From: Chrysopilus asiliformis
Lineage: Eukaryota > Arthropoda > Insecta > Diptera > Rhagionidae
Reading direction: 5' to 3'
Length of the DNA stretch: 64,000 nucleotides
NCBI GenBank assembly: GCA_964034945.1
Contig: OZ035964.1
Location: forward strand, 9,145,942 to 9,209,941
The position numbers and the translations under genes are program-made. The notes beneath the pieces are model-generated. The model was given only the letters and a program-made list of their open reading frames with translations, ran no database searches and had not been told where the DNA came from. Positions 22,025 through 34,500 of the stretch are shown piece after piece. The stretch's first letter is position 1, and every line of letters starts with the position of its first letter.

Positions 22025-23670
22025 TTAATCTAGTTCGAATCGCTTCCCTTTTTCCTTGACAACTCGGCGCAAACGTTTAAAAAATCCATCGCACCTGGCA
22101 CGTACGGCTTTCTGAGGGATTTCATCCCATATATTGACCAAACGTTGTTTAAAACGGGTCAGAGTTAATCCTTTGGTGCTTCCAATCCTTTCAAGCATAT
22201 ATCCCCACACGAAGAAGTCCAACGGATTCAGATCTGGTGATGCTGCTGGCCACTCTTTACTTGAAATGATGTCTGAAAAATGTTCTGTGCACCAGGCTTA
22301 CATCTTCTTCGCTTTATGCACTGGTGCTGAATCCTGTTGAAACCAAAATGGCTGGCTTCCAAAAACCTGAGAGGCATAATGAACTAAGTGCTTGCTCAAA
22401 ACCTCCTCGATGTAGTACTTTGTGTTGATTTTCACGCCAGGATCAATGAAAAGGAGTGGAAGTATACCTTTTCGTGAAACTGCTCCCTAAACCATAATTT
22501 TTGACACGTTCTGATATCGTTCTACGGCTAATTTATCTCTTGGGATATCGGCTAGAGCTGCAGCATACACACGGTCATTATGTTGTTTGTGGCTATCCTG
22601 AAGGAGAAACAATTTCTCGTCGGAAAACAAAATGTTAGAGTCAGCGTGCCTACCCAAAAGCTTCTTGCTCTTTTGGACTCTGACTTGTTTTTGGCCATCC
22701 GTTAAACCATGAAGACACTGGGCGCATCCAACTACCAGAGCGGCTCAGCATCGCTCTAGAGCGAAAAAACTGAACGCAATCGCTACAGAGCGGCTCAACT
22801 GAGCAGCTCACATTTTTTCTGAGCGTAAAAGAACTCCGCTCAGTAGCTGAGCAAATGTCAAATGAAGAACTACAGAACCTCAATTCATGTCTAAAAACGA
22901 CGACGGAAATACATAAATGGTGTTATTTATAATATTTATAGTTATTTATGTTATTTATAATACGGGCTTCATGGAAGTTCTTGCTGAGCAAACGGGAATG
23001 GAAATAGTCGGCGTTGCGGAAAATGTTGGCGAAAGAGTTCGGGAGTGTGCTTCGGCATAGTCACCTCAAAATAATCCCGGTTTCTTTCAGGTGCCGCATT
23101 CCGGATTGGGGCGACTTCAACTGAAGTATTACACTCTTCAACCAAAAGTGAAATAGCTTCCAGATTTATCGAATCAGAAGCAGAAATTTCTAACATTACG
23201 AAGATAATTACATCGCGGTCCATCTTGAACAATAATTTCTTTCAATGACAGCTCATATATAAATGAGCGGTGCATTCAGGACACAAAATGCTGCTCAGCT
23301 GAGCATTTTTTTGACAGCTGAGCTTCGCTCCAGAGCCGCTCTGGTAGTTGGATGCGCCCACTGTTTCCTATAGGCTTTCAATTTTAAATCATTTTTCAGA
23401 TATCTTCATCTGTTTTGCTAATGCGCGACCAGATCGAGCCGAATTGCGCCTTATCCGCTCTTTGACGCCTTTGATTACCCTGTTCGTCCTAACGGTTCTT
23501 TTGGCGCCACCACCATGACTGATCGCAGTTCTTCCGGTCTCCCTGTACCGCTTGAGAGTGCGAGACACAAATTTTTGACTCACACCGAACTGTTTTACTC
23601 GTTTGAGAATCTAACATGGTCTTAAATTTTGCAAATGCAATCTCTCGATTAGCCCCCGTACAGCATCCAT
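22025..23670 (-). pseudogene. Broken Tc1-like transposase
   Basis: Read on the minus strand, 23583-23389 encodes a helix-turn-helix-like amino end (FVSRTLKRYRETGRT, then RTVRTNRVIKGVKERIRRN). The catalytic part follows at about 22710-22025, with the motifs NILFSDEKLF, FQQDSAPVHKAKKM and PLDFFVWGYM, the usual DDE/D triad neighbourhoods. A TAG replaces a conserved Trp near 22487, frameshifts occur near 22295 and 23400, and a Harbinger MITE splits the frame. It is non-functional. Excising the MITE with one ACT copy restores reading from KAYRKQ into CLHGLTDGQKQ, which confirms the insertion. Confidence 0.75.
22720..23359 (-). mobile_element. PIF/Harbinger MITE with a transposase 5' remnant
   Basis: Terminal inverted repeats begin GGGCGCATCCAACTACCAGA-GCGGCTC and are matched in reverse at the other end. 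ACT is duplicated outside (22717-22719, 23360-23362). On the minus strand, 23232-22969 encodes 87 residues including YFEVTMPKHTPELFRQHF, which resembles the segment before the DDE domain of Harbinger transposases. The catalytic domain is missing, so this is an internal-deletion derivative. GAGCGGCTCAGC-type repeats fill the sub-terminal regions. Confidence 0.75.
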
Positions 23671-23774
23671 GGCTTTTAAAAATTTAAAAGAGACTGAACC
23701 GATAATCTAATTGCGGTAATTAACTGTGTGATTGCAACACTTGAAAATACAAACAATTGTTATTAGAATAAAAC

Positions 23775-24572
23775 CCTAATCCGGAACAGCAGAAACCCTA
23801 GAACATTTATTATGTGAATGCCCTGCGTTGGTAAGAGCAAGGCTCCAGCATCTGGGGGGCACTCGCTTGGAAGCCTAGAGGTAGCTTCCAATTTGGACCT
23901 GAAAATCTCTTGAGATTCGCGCTGGCTACGGGAGTCTTTGAACTCACAAGGACATAGCCATAACGAAAAGTAGGACTAATGGTTCAACCACAATGAAGGC
24001 GGCAAGCGGCAGCGGCGGGCGGCATGGCGCCGGCACACATACCGCCGAGCCAGCTACAATGATAGCGGCAGCGGCACCATGATAGCGGCATGCCTCTGTC
24101 AAAATTGAAACATCAAAACTTATTTAATTCGTCCGCTACTTCGCTCCATTTATTTTCCTTGATTTTATATCCTTATATTGAGGATGGGCCAAATCGTAGA
24201 GCACTGGATTTCCTTTTACGAACTCGATTAATTTCTCCTCCGTTGTCGGCATCTTGTGAAATCAAAACGTCAAAAATCTGCATAGAATGTGGCGCCCAAT
24301 GTGGTGGTTTTCATAAAACATTTTGGGCGGCGGCGGCAAGTTTGACTTTGTTTCAAACTCGGCGGCGACGGAAAAAGTGCGCTGCCGTTGCCGCTGTATT
24401 GTAGCAGCTCTCGTTGCGCTACGTTAGTGCAAAAAAATGCCGCCCGCCGCTGCCGCTTGCCGCCTTCACTGTGGTTGAACCATAAGGTATCCATTGTGGT
24501 AGCGCTATGGACCCCAAGCGGTCTATGCGAGACCCTGCAATCTAGCTGGCCGCCACCGAACCTAACCTAACC
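23775..24572 (+). mobile_element. 5'-truncated non-LTR retrotransposon (LINE) fragment
   Basis: The insert is flanked by the direct repeat TAGAATAAAAC (23764-23774 and 24573-24583). Its first bases encode AETLEHLLCECPALVRARLQ, matching the cysteine/histidine-rich carboxyl tail of R1/Jockey-type LINE polyproteins. Its 3' end is the short tandem CCTAACCTAACC. These are the marks of target-primed reverse transcription. A 503-bp MITE (23980-24482) is inserted inside it. Confidence 0.7.
23980..24482. mobile_element. MITE with long GC-rich inverted repeats, TAA duplication
   Basis: TGGTTCAACCACAATGAAGG followed by a CGGCAAGCGGCAGCGG tract is matched by its reverse complement at the right end, about 45 bp with one or two mismatches. 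TAA is outside both ends (23977-23979, 24483-24485). It is the third nesting level: MITE in LINE in Tc1 element. A related GC-rich segment with GGCGGCGACGG-like text occurs at 43260-43400. Confidence 0.7.
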
Positions 24573-24653
24573 TAGAATAAAACTAATATGCGAGTACCAA
24601 TCACTTGCAAAAAATAGGGACACCTATTGTGGTCCACCCTGTAAATCTCCTTA

Positions 24654-24969
24654 GTCCGAATTCACACGATAAGTTTTTTGATTCAAGTCACGGCCAAACG
24701 AGGGCAAGAAGGGCGAGATGTAGGAAGGGCGAGAAGTTGGTGAATCACCAGCTTTTGATTCACCATAAGTTATTGCAAGTCCGCTTTTTCTATTCCTTTT
24801 TGCTCTCATTCGTATTCGCTCATGTTAGTTTATGGCAAAAACTTTCATAAACGTCAAAAAGACGCACGTCAAAACACTTACCGTGTAAATGACCGTAAAT
24901 GATTCATGAATGTTTAAAAGACAATTGCCGTGATTCATGAATCAAAAAACTTTTCATGTGAATCCGGTC
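24654..24969. mobile_element. MITE with TTA target duplication
   Basis: GTCCGAATTCACACGATAAG-TTTTTTGATTCA at the left end is matched by TGAATCAAAAAACTTTTCAT-GTGAATCCGGTC at the right. TTA is outside both ends (24651-24653, 24970-24972). It lies 10 bp from the Tc1-like element. No transposase. It is Harbinger-like by its target duplication. Confidence 0.65.
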
Positions 24970-24972
24970 TTA

Positions 24973-26173
24973 CTGTCATGACTTTTTCGGCTACTAAAAA
25001 GTAGGATTTTGTTTTTGACATTTGTTTAGTTCAGAACAAGAATATCAGCTAAAACCAATTTTTGTTGGCGCGTTGACATTTCTAAGCACGCTATGGAGAC
25101 AGAATAAAGAAAAAATGCCCATGCGCTGATTTCACTATTCACCAAAATACGGAGTGGGGAAAAAAATCATGATTTTTTTTTAAAAGTCCAATGGAGTCGT
25201 GGGGTAAAAAGCAACTTGTCGTACAAAATTATGATTTCCAAGTCAAGATTCAATAATCTAACCAAGGTAAGCCACATTCATGCAAAAGTAAAATATTTAA
25301 GCACGCGTAAATATAAAATTCGTACAAGTAAGCCAGGCAATTTAAAAAAAAATGTTTTCCATTATTTACTAGCAATATAAATTGTACGCTTTATGTATTT
25401 CGCCTGAATTAGATTCATATTAGTGTTAGTATATTCACAAGAGGATATGGCCAAGTGATTTTCTTTCCATTTTTTTTTTTTGGTTAATATTAATTTTTTT
25501 AAATTCTTTTGGTTGGCCTCTTCCTTTTGCTTTTTCTTTTCTTAATTGTAGTAAATAGCGTGCCACAAGTCGGTTTTTTCTTCATATTATTAAAGAAATC
25601 CATTTAGAGCACACTTTTATTTGCCATTTTCCGTTCTTATTGAATGCACTTAATATAAGTTTCATAATTTCCGAGATTACCCCAAATATACCGATCAAAA
25701 AATGTTTCTCTCGTTATAACAATTTGGGAGGTCTACCATTGGATGTGTGTACCACCCGGATATTTAGCGCTCCATAACGTCACAGTAAATATCTTAAGAT
25801 TCAATTAATTATGAAATTTATCTTAATGGAAACATGGGAAGAACCGTAATGTATAGAATGCCAATTAAAATTGAAAATTATAATGAAACAATATTTTTCG
25901 GATTGCTTTTCGGTATTTTATAGATAGAATTCGAATTAAACATAATTTCAGTCAAATGTTAACTTTGTCTTCAAAAAAATTTGTACAATTTCACAATTTT
26001 TTAGAATGTTTGCGGTCATAAAATGACCCAAGTGTATTTCCCCGTAGAATGCATTCAAAGCAACCGTAAATTACAATTTATATATGATCTTCGCAATAAA
26101 TGTTTCACTGTGTGCTCCACTGTTCAAAACAAATTTGAACTCATAGAATTTTTAATAACGAAAATTTTGGTTC
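24973..26173. other. Intergenic, AT-rich
   Basis: I see no gene, inverted-repeat element or strong simple repeat in these 1.2 kb. Only short AT-driven frames occur. Confidence 0.4.
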
Positions 26174-26410
26174 AAACAACCATCCAAGAAATAGCATTTT
26201 TCCTGCCCCTGGGTTAACTTTTGAACCCGTGTTGTTTTGACTATGGTTGAGGACTTTTTGGAAAGGCCACAGTTTCTAGTTTCACCCACATATGGTGTCA
26301 AGAGCCACTGGATTGCAGGGGGATGGTGAGGGTTTAACGAACTTTCCCAAAGTGAAAACTACACTGATTCAAAAGTTAGTTTAGTGGGGCAAAATCGTGC
26401 ATCGTTCTTT
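26174..26410. mobile_element. Foldback MITE family, copy A (internally deleted)
   Basis: The left end carries AGAAATAGCATTTTTCCTGC then CCCTGGGTTAACTTTTGAAC; the right end reads GGGGCAAAATCGTGCATCGT-TCTTT. The interior is shorter than in the copies at 56575-57234 and 60380-60766, which keep the full hairpin arms. The frames at 26023-26217 and 26397-26618 are not genes. Confidence 0.65.
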
Positions 26411-27340
26411 CTTTGGGTCACGAAATGACCCGAACATAATAGAAGGGTTAATACTATTCCCGGTCCCAATTAATTGCCTTTATTCGCGACATATAAATAA
26501 TATTGGGTCTCGCAATATGTTTTGTCGCATGGTATTCGCAGGTACAAATGAATATTTGCCGATTCTTTTGAAAACTCTATTCAACTTTTCACATTTAGAG
26601 CAACTTATGCAAACTTAAATCACTTTTATTTACTTATAAATGTTTTTCACCCCGGCCAAAAAGTTGGTTTTCATAAATTTCCAATGGAAATTGCAATTAA
26701 AAGAAACTTTTACCACTTAAAAGCTTCCAAGTTTTCAGGGATTTTTTTTAATGTTGTGATCCCATACCAGAGCCATAACAAAACTTAAGGATCTAAAGAA
26801 TGATTCTACTATTATGTGTATTTTTTTGTACAAAATTTATGTATGTCCTATGCTCTTGTTTCGTTTTTTTTTTGTTCTTTGTAAATTTCAAGAAACAAGC
26901 ACCAGTTTTATTACTCTACACCAAAACAAAATAGCGTCTTTAATTAGAAAAGTTTCCTATTCCACCCCAAAGAAGAAACGAAATATCTTGCCACAGGATT
27001 GTTCCCTTTTCAGACATCCGTTTAAGCAGCTTTTCAAAGTATAGAGGACTTCTTCAATCACTTGAAATCTATTTCTTAGTTAGAAAGTCGTTATGGCCAT
27101 TTTTCAAAAAATTAAATTTTAATAAATTTACAAATTTTCATGAGAAAAATTCAAAAGATTAAAAAGCAAACTAAATTTAACTGTTGAGACCGAGGTTTAC
27201 ATATCGTGAAATGCAGAAAAACTTTTTACGAATTCATTCTTAAATATCACAAAAAAATATCTGATGTCCAAAAGTCGATAGGATTGTCCCATTCCAGGAC
27301 CAAACATGCCTGTAAAATTTCATGGGTCTAGCTCTATTAG
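26411..27340. other. Intergenic, AT-rich
   Basis: Nothing recognisable apart from a poly-T stretch near 26863. The 76-codon frame at 26814-27044 has no protein features. Confidence 0.35.
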
Positions 27341-27830
27341 TTTTCGTATACCCGTATGGTGAAACCAAAGGGTATATAAAATTTACCTTACCGTTTGTAA
27401 CCCCAAGATCCCGTTATTACACACAAAAATGAATTACACCAGTGTGTTTAGAATGATGAAAAGAATTGAATTTCGCATGTCCGTCTGTCTGTCTGTCTGT
27501 TCTTTCGTCTGTAAATTTGACGCAGATTCGTTTTTCGTAAAATGCAAGGCTAAGTTCGTTAATGAGCAAAAATAGACCATTAGGGGGCGGGGGGAGGGGG
27601 AGGGGTACCCCCCATACGAACGAAAGCGTTTTTTGTGAATATTTCAAAAACGGTGCATCTTTTGATACGAATATCACCACACGGGTCTCCAATAATTGCC
27701 AGATTGGCAATTATAGCTTTTGTTATGTTTTTGCGAAATCTTGTACACAAACTGACAGACAGAAACACATTTTTGTAATATTGCTCCAATCGCCGAAATT
27801 TGAAGAGGACACATTTTTGTAATAATGCTC
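27275..27830 (+). repeat. Mini-me/DINE-like element with GTCT tract
   Basis: It contains the family core 'tacccgtatggtgaaacc', 'gtttgtaaccccaagatcccg' and 'cagtgtgtttagaatgatgaaa', then a CTGTCTGTCTGT tract (27482-27510), a G-rich box and 'attgccagattggcaattat'. The same order occurs at 30650-31215 and starts again at 63812. Core plus GTCY microsatellite is the architecture of dipteran mini-me/DINE-1 elements (assignment inferred). Confidence 0.6.
27583..27605 (+). other. G-quadruplex-type motif
   Basis: Four G runs of 5, 6, 5 and 4 bases are separated by single bases (C, A, A) within 23 bp. This fits the standard G4 sequence rule with one-base loops, which usually gives stable structures in vitro. 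It sits in the core of a mini-me-like repeat whose other copies have a much shorter G run here (near 30957 and as C on the plus strand at 31369-31385). Confidence 0.6.
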
Positions 27831-28527
27831 CAATCGCCGAAATTTTTGGGCCGAAATTTGAAGAGGACGAAATTTTTGATATACTACGTATAATAAAGTA
27901 AAAATATATGTCAGCAAAAAATATCGCTACATGCAGACCTAGCCGGAGAGTGATTCAAAAATAAATTTGAAGCATTCTTCCCCAGTAAAATAAAGTTTCT
28001 GTACAAAAAACTAGTGGGTTCATATCAACTAGTGGGGTCAGAGCCCGCGGTTCAACGGTTAAAAGGTTTTTTCCCGCCAAATTAATCGAAAACCTATTCA
28101 GCTAACCCTGAAGTAATTAATCAAAGATACAAATTCAAATTCGTGTAAGTGGCGCCATCTAGGTGTCAAATTTTTATGATGAAAAGTTCTACGAAATCTT
28201 AGCCAAGACTTAACTTTTTCTAAAAGTTTTCAATGAAACTAGTTAACAAAAAAAAAATCGAAAACTTTATTTACAAAAAAATTGGCGCGACTTAAATTTC
28301 AAATCTAGATAAAGTTTTAAAAGACCAACGAATTAACAATATATATTTATAGAGAAGTGGGAGAAATCATAACTTTTTCATTGGGAAGATTGAAGAAATT
28401 TAAAACATTTGATCATAAAAACTAATAAATTCGAAAAAGATTTATTAAAACCGCTAGTGCTTTATGTCAAATAAACATTGGTTTGTATTTTTTTTTCTTT
28501 AATAAAATAAAATATAGATCAATATTG

Positions 28528-28623
28528 CTAATCATTATAGATTCTGTCCTGTATTCGCTTGGCAATAGCCGCAACAAGTGCGGCTCCTTTTCCACTGCCG
28601 TCTTCAGCTAACATAAACTGTGT
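28528..28623 (-). CDS. Hex: Hexokinase last coding exon
   Basis: It encodes TQFMLAEDGSGKGAALVAAI, then AKRIQDRIYND and TAG. It uses the acceptor CTTTAG|ACACAG, which keeps the spacing of the family better than the alternative AG six bases on. ATTAAA on the minus strand about 25 bases after the stop (28498-28503) may serve as a polyadenylation signal. Confidence 0.88.
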   Translation of the reverse strand, partial: TQFMLAEDGSGKGAALVAAIAKRIQDRIYND

Positions 28624-31493
28624 CTAAAGATTTATATTTCAGTTAATAAAAGAAAAGAACTATTGAAAAACATAAATATCTCAACTGTTTTATTTGGCGC
28701 TAATTCATTTGTGAATTTCTCCAGCCACAGCCTTAATCGGGGATGATGTTTATAGACGGAGCCATCGATGGCAACTGTTATCACGTCCTCACCCATTCGA
28801 CTAACTAAAACGGATGTATTGATGGCTAACAGATATGCAGCCCTTTCTGATATCACACCGCAAACATATTTTAAGATTCTTATGTCGTCCTCATCGTAAT
28901 CCGTCCCCTCTGTATAACCCAAATTTTGCAGCAGTTCATGAGTTAAATGTAAACTCCCATCGACTGTATCTCTAATAGATTTTTCATAATTTTTAATTCG
29001 TTTAATTCAACACAAAGACAACGAAAACATACTGCTCTATTTTAGAGACATTATCCGATCCGAATTGCCATGGCTTTGGGAATTTTTTGTGATTATCATC
29101 CGCTTTGGCGAGAAATAGTTTCCGTTCCATTAAATGCTCCAATATAATCCGACTCAATTCACCAAGATACTTTCCCCCAATGTATTTCTCGAAACTAAAT
29201 CACGTAAGAAATAGATTTGAATATCAATAAATGATTCGAATGCGAAAAATACAAACGTGAAGGAGCGTCGTAAAAGTGATCCCTCGTCGACGGCTTGATC
29301 GAAATTCGTTTTGATAAAATCTAGCACCCCATTATCACCGAATGCACCCCATTCAACATCGATAATAACATTTTTCTCCCCATGACGTTTCGTTTCCCAA
29401 TGTTTGACACGATCCGCATGCTCCATGTAACAGCCGTTTGTTCCCGTGCCCAAAACTATCCCAATTCTTGTACTACGATTTAGTTTGGCACCCTGAATTA
29501 AAGTACCTGTCGTATCATTCAATATCGCAATTACATTAATGTTGTTACAACCAACGTTCCGCAGTGCCTCACGCAATTTCTGTACAGCATCGGCGCCCAC
29601 AACGGATGGGCAATTAAAAGATTTCGTCCATGTTACCAAACATCCAGAATCTAAACTATGCTGCTTCATTGGAAACGAGAATGTGAATCCCATTGGTAAA
29701 TTTTGAAATTCCGTTAGATTCTGACCACGAACAAAATCATAAACGCATTCAGCTAAATATTGAAATAATTTTTCACCGCAACCGATTCGATGATCATCGG
29801 AAATGTGATAATGTTTAACTTCCTCACGTATTACATCGCCATTTTTCAATTCAAGATAAATCACACGGAAATTTGTACCACCTAGATCCAGTGCCAAGAA
29901 GATTCCCTCCTCTTTGTTTTTGAAAAAAAGAATTAATATTGAAAAATATATATATATAAATCGATGGATTTAAATTGGTATGAAATGCGATATGATGATG
30001 TGGTGCATGGAAAATCAAGTAAAAGTGGAAAAATCGTACTCCCAAATCATCCGAAAATCCAAATTAATCTTGAAATTTCAATTAAGTCGATAAAAGTAAG
30101 AAATTCGACCAACCATTGTTAAGTAAATTCAAATTCAAAAACAAAACCTGTGGCGCCATCTAAGTCTCAAGAGCGACAAACTTATCCGTGACACAAACCA
30201 ATATTGGAAAAGCTTTGTGATACGATAAAAAGCTTTCTGAACCAACATTGAATTTAAAATATTGAAATGGAAAAATTTAGAAATATCGGACTTGGATTTG
30301 CTGACCGATTGCCAAAGCCATATTAGACTAGCAGGAAATGGCGACTTTATGCATTAAGAAATGAAATTTGATTTTCAACGCCATATCAAAGTAAAAATTA
30401 TTTCCCGACTCATTTATTTAAATTTCAAATTACTCCAACACAACAAAGTACCGTCTAATATTTATTTTATTTTTTATTTCCAAATAATTTTAAAAAAATT
30501 TCTCCTTCAAACTTTGTTTTCTATGTAAAAACATAACAAAAGCTATAATTGCCAATCTGGCAATTATTGAAAACCCGTATGGTGATATTCGTATCAAAAT
30601 TCGAACAGTTGTACCAAAATTCCACTTTGAAGTCAAACTTTCCAATAAGATTTTTATACCCGTATGGTGAAACCAAAGGGTATATTAACTTTGCCTTACC
30701 GTTTGTAACGCCAAGATCCCGTCATCGCACACAAAAATGAATTACACCAGTGTGTTTAGAATGATGAAAAAAGTTGAATTTTCCATGTCCGTCCGTCTGT
30801 CCGTCCGTCCGTCCGTCTGTCCGTCTGTCCGTCTGTCTGTCTGTCTGTGGCGCGGATTGCGGGCGCACGGATTGAGCTAGAGACTTGAAATTTTGCGTGG
30901 ATCCGTTTTTCGTAAAATGCGAGGCTAAGTTCGTTCATGGTCAAAAATGGACCATTAGGGGGGGTACCCCCCATACGAACGAAAATGATTTTTACGAATA
31001 TCTCAAAAATGGTGCATCTTATCAAAAAAGTCCAAGAACAAAAGTTATTTAGGATATGATTCTACATAAAACTCCCATACATCAAAATCCGATTGGAATA
31101 AATTTTAAAAAATCTTATTGGAAAGTTTGACTTCAAAGTGGAATTTTGGTATAACTGTTCGAATTTTGATACGAATATCACCATACGGGTCTCCAATGAT
31201 TGCCAGATTGGCAATTATAGCTTTTGTTATGTTTTAAAATTTATTCCAATCAGATTTTGATGTATGGGAGTTTTATGTAGAATCATATCCTAAATAACTT
31301 TTGTTCTTGCACTTTTTTGATAAGATGCACCGTTTTTGAGATATTCACAAAAACCGTTTTCGTTCGTATGGGGGGTATCCCCCCTAATGGTCCATTTTTG
31401 CCCATTCACGAACTTGGCCTCGCATTTTACGAAAAACGGATCTGCGCAAAATTTCAAGTCTCTAGCTCAATCCGTGCGCCTGCAATCCGCGCC

Positions 31494-31547
<54 letters not shown>

Positions 31548-34500
31548 GGACGGACGGACGGACGGACATGCTAAATTCAACTTTTTTTACAATTCTAAAC
31601 ACACTGGTGTAATTCATTTTTTTGTGTGATGACGGGATCTTGGCCTTACAAACGGTAAGGCAAATCTAATATACCCTTTGGTTTCACCATACGGGTATAA
31701 AAAAAAGTGGATTTTATAGAAATTTGGAAAAATTAAACGAATTTCTCGCATGAAATTTTGCTGAAAATAACAACGAAAAATACAATGTCTTTCTTATACA
31801 AAATCTTCATTTCTGCACAATTTACACTATAACCCGACGAAAAAAACATTTGTTTATATAAGAGTATGGATTTTTATTTCACAAAATCTAAAATATCTCA
31901 ATAACGGTAAAAGACAGTAGATAGCGGAGAAAGACGAATTTTTGGAGAATGCCATTCTCATTAATTCATCTCATACTAAAACTAGCAAAAAACCGTAATT
32001 TTTCGAGATAATCGCAAAAAACTGTTTTTTTTTAAACGATAGTGTGACCTCGGTAAACGTAACCCTCGAAGAACGCAACTCCTCGGTTAACGCAACACCT
32101 AAAATTTTACACTGTTGACTCAATAAACGCAACTTCCAAATAAGGTTGACTCGATAAACGCAACTGACTCGGTTATTGCAACAGGGTCTGTCTACTATAG
32201 TTGCGATTACCGAGGTCACACTGTACCTTTATAACGGTTTGAGATATCGAGTTCTAGTAAAAGACAAAAGTGTAGGAAATTTTTCAAAATTCTAAGAAAG
32301 TCTTTAACTGTTGTCAGGAATATTGCTACTGAAATAAGGCTACTGAAAACCGCGTAATTTTCATTTTTAAAAAGCTGCCATTTTGATTATTTCCGGTTAA
32401 CGGATTTCCACCAAAAGTTGACAGGATCGTCCCATTCCAGGACCAAACATACCTGGAAAATAGCTCTAGTAGTTTTTGAGAAATCTTGTACACAGGTTGA
32501 CAGATAGACAGACTGACAGACAGACAAATAGACAGACAGACCGACAAATAGACAGACAGACCGACAAATAGACAGACAGACCGACAAATAGACAGACAGA
32601 CCGACAACTAGACAGACAGACCGACAAATAGACAGACAGACCGACAAATAGACAGACAGACCGACAAATAGACGTCTGTCTGTCTGTTTAGAGAGACAGA
32701 TAGACAGACAGACTGATAGTCTGGCAGGCAGACATTTAGAGAGACAGACAGACTGACAGTCTGGCAGACGGACAAACTGACAGACAGAAAGACATTTTTG
32801 TAATATGACTTCAATCGACTAAGGAGTGCCCGGAAAATAATTTTCAGGCAAAATTGAGAGCTCGATATTTTTCGTAGAAGAACGAAAAATAAATAATCTC
32901 GATTCACAAAACTACAAAGATTCAACTAAAGAACCCAGGTTATTTCTGACTACTAAAAAAACTTGTAGAAATCGTGTCCATGCCATCAAATTCTAAAGAT
33001 CTTGAAGGACAGTAGAAATTTTTAGGTTCCAACCGTCCAATTACTAAGAAGTAAACAGACCCCCTAAGAAAATCATGAATGAATGATGGAATAAATGAAT
33101 GAATGAAAAACGATGTAAAATCAATGATCTATGACTACACATGTGTATCTTACCGGTGCCATCTGGCAATTCTGGTATGTATGTGTTTTCCATTTGAAGG
33201 GACGATGGTTTTTCATTTAAAGCCAACTCCATTTCCGTACTGAACACATCCCTAATGCGATCAATAGTACACTTGCTAAATACCAAATCTTTGAGAGTGT
33301 ATTTTATCTATTGTAATAGAAAAAAGCATTTTTAATCAAGTGACGCCATTTTATATAATTTTCGCAGACGAGTTTTTTTTTTTGTCATTCTGGCCAATAT
33401 AATAAACAATAATTAAAGGGAATAGAAAAATTATTTAAATACAGGTCAACGTTATCATAAGTTATGCAATCGAACGTTATTTTCATTAGTGGTTAGAAAA
33501 GATGAACTTGTTATCAGCAACAAGAAATCATTACGTAAAAATACTGCCTTCAATCGTGTTTTAAAATTTTGTCAATCGTCTCGATCTTGGGGAAATTTTT
33601 GATGGCAATTAATTTTATTTTATTTTTTCCCCTTTTTCAGCAAATCAAACCCTACACGTTGAAATCGTCCTTGTAGATAATAAAGACATATACGAGTATT
33701 TTTTATAATTTCAACGTGCCTAATTACTAGATAGCACTCTCAATTAGCAAATTAAGTCATTACCGCAAGCATTAAGCGTTATAGACAATATCTTATTAAC
33801 TGATTTGCGTTGAATTTCCTTGCTTCATCAAAACCTGACCATGGAAATATCTTTGTAGGCAGACAGACAGACAGACAGACACTACAGAAATCTAAACGTG
33901 TAATAAATTTAATATGCAATACATAAACGTATCAAACTGTTGTGTAATCGTATTCAGTGCACAAACTATTATTTTTTTTTCTTCAAATTGCATCCGTTTT
34001 GCTTATTCTACACATAATATCTTTTCATCGTTGATTGAATTAAACCACTAAAACCCAACTACAAGCAATAAAGAAGGTGATATATAAAGAAATATATTCT
34101 TACTTCATAAAGATACTTAAGATCTTGCAAGGTTTTTTTTTGTAAAAATTTGATTGGTGAAATAAATCTTTTTAGCAAATTTCCAGTGAATTAATGGGAA
34201 AACTTTCAATGTGGGTGAGATCTAAAAAAAATGAGAAATTTAGCTGACTTGATGCAAATGTCATCGAAAAAAAGTAATGTTGCAATAAATGTGTCTGGAG
34301 ATTTTGCAAAAAAAGTGCGATTTTCTGGAAATTTTGGAAAAAAGTGGTCTAAAGTAAATTTGAAAAGATTTTGATTTTTGGAGAGTCCAAACTGTTTAGC
34401 TTAACCATTGATTGGCTCACATTGTAATCCAAATAGGGTGAAAAAAGTCTTGAAATATCACAAAAAAAAAGATTTCAAACAAAATATCGGAATATGAAAG

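Larger units (their letters stand above)
21909..24641 (-). mobile_element. Tc1/mariner-type transposon, TA target duplication
   Basis: The ends are CAGGGTGGACCAGAATAGGT at 21909 and its near-exact reverse complement ending at 24641, with one mismatch in about 30 bp. TA stands outside both (21907-21908, 24642-24643). The 2.7 kb contains a decayed transposase on the minus strand and two later insertions, at 22720-23359 and 23775-24572. Removing them leaves about 1.3 kb, the normal size for this superfamily. Confidence 0.85.

Noticed and set aside
24555..24572. CCTAACCTAACC as an interstitial insect telomere repeat (TTAGG)n
   Set aside because: Only about three units, located exactly at the 3' end of a LINE insertion bounded by a target duplication; it is the element's tail.
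28144..30170. Shared 'gtggcgccatcta' text on both sides of the hexokinase 3' exons as element ends
   Set aside because: The similarity is too short and no terminal structure or target duplication could be found.
32326..32925. Cys/Leu/Ser-rich minus-strand frames (93, 86 and 105 codons)
   Set aside because: They translate the GACA-type and 20-bp tandem repeats (SVCLSICRSVCLFVG pattern); low complexity only.
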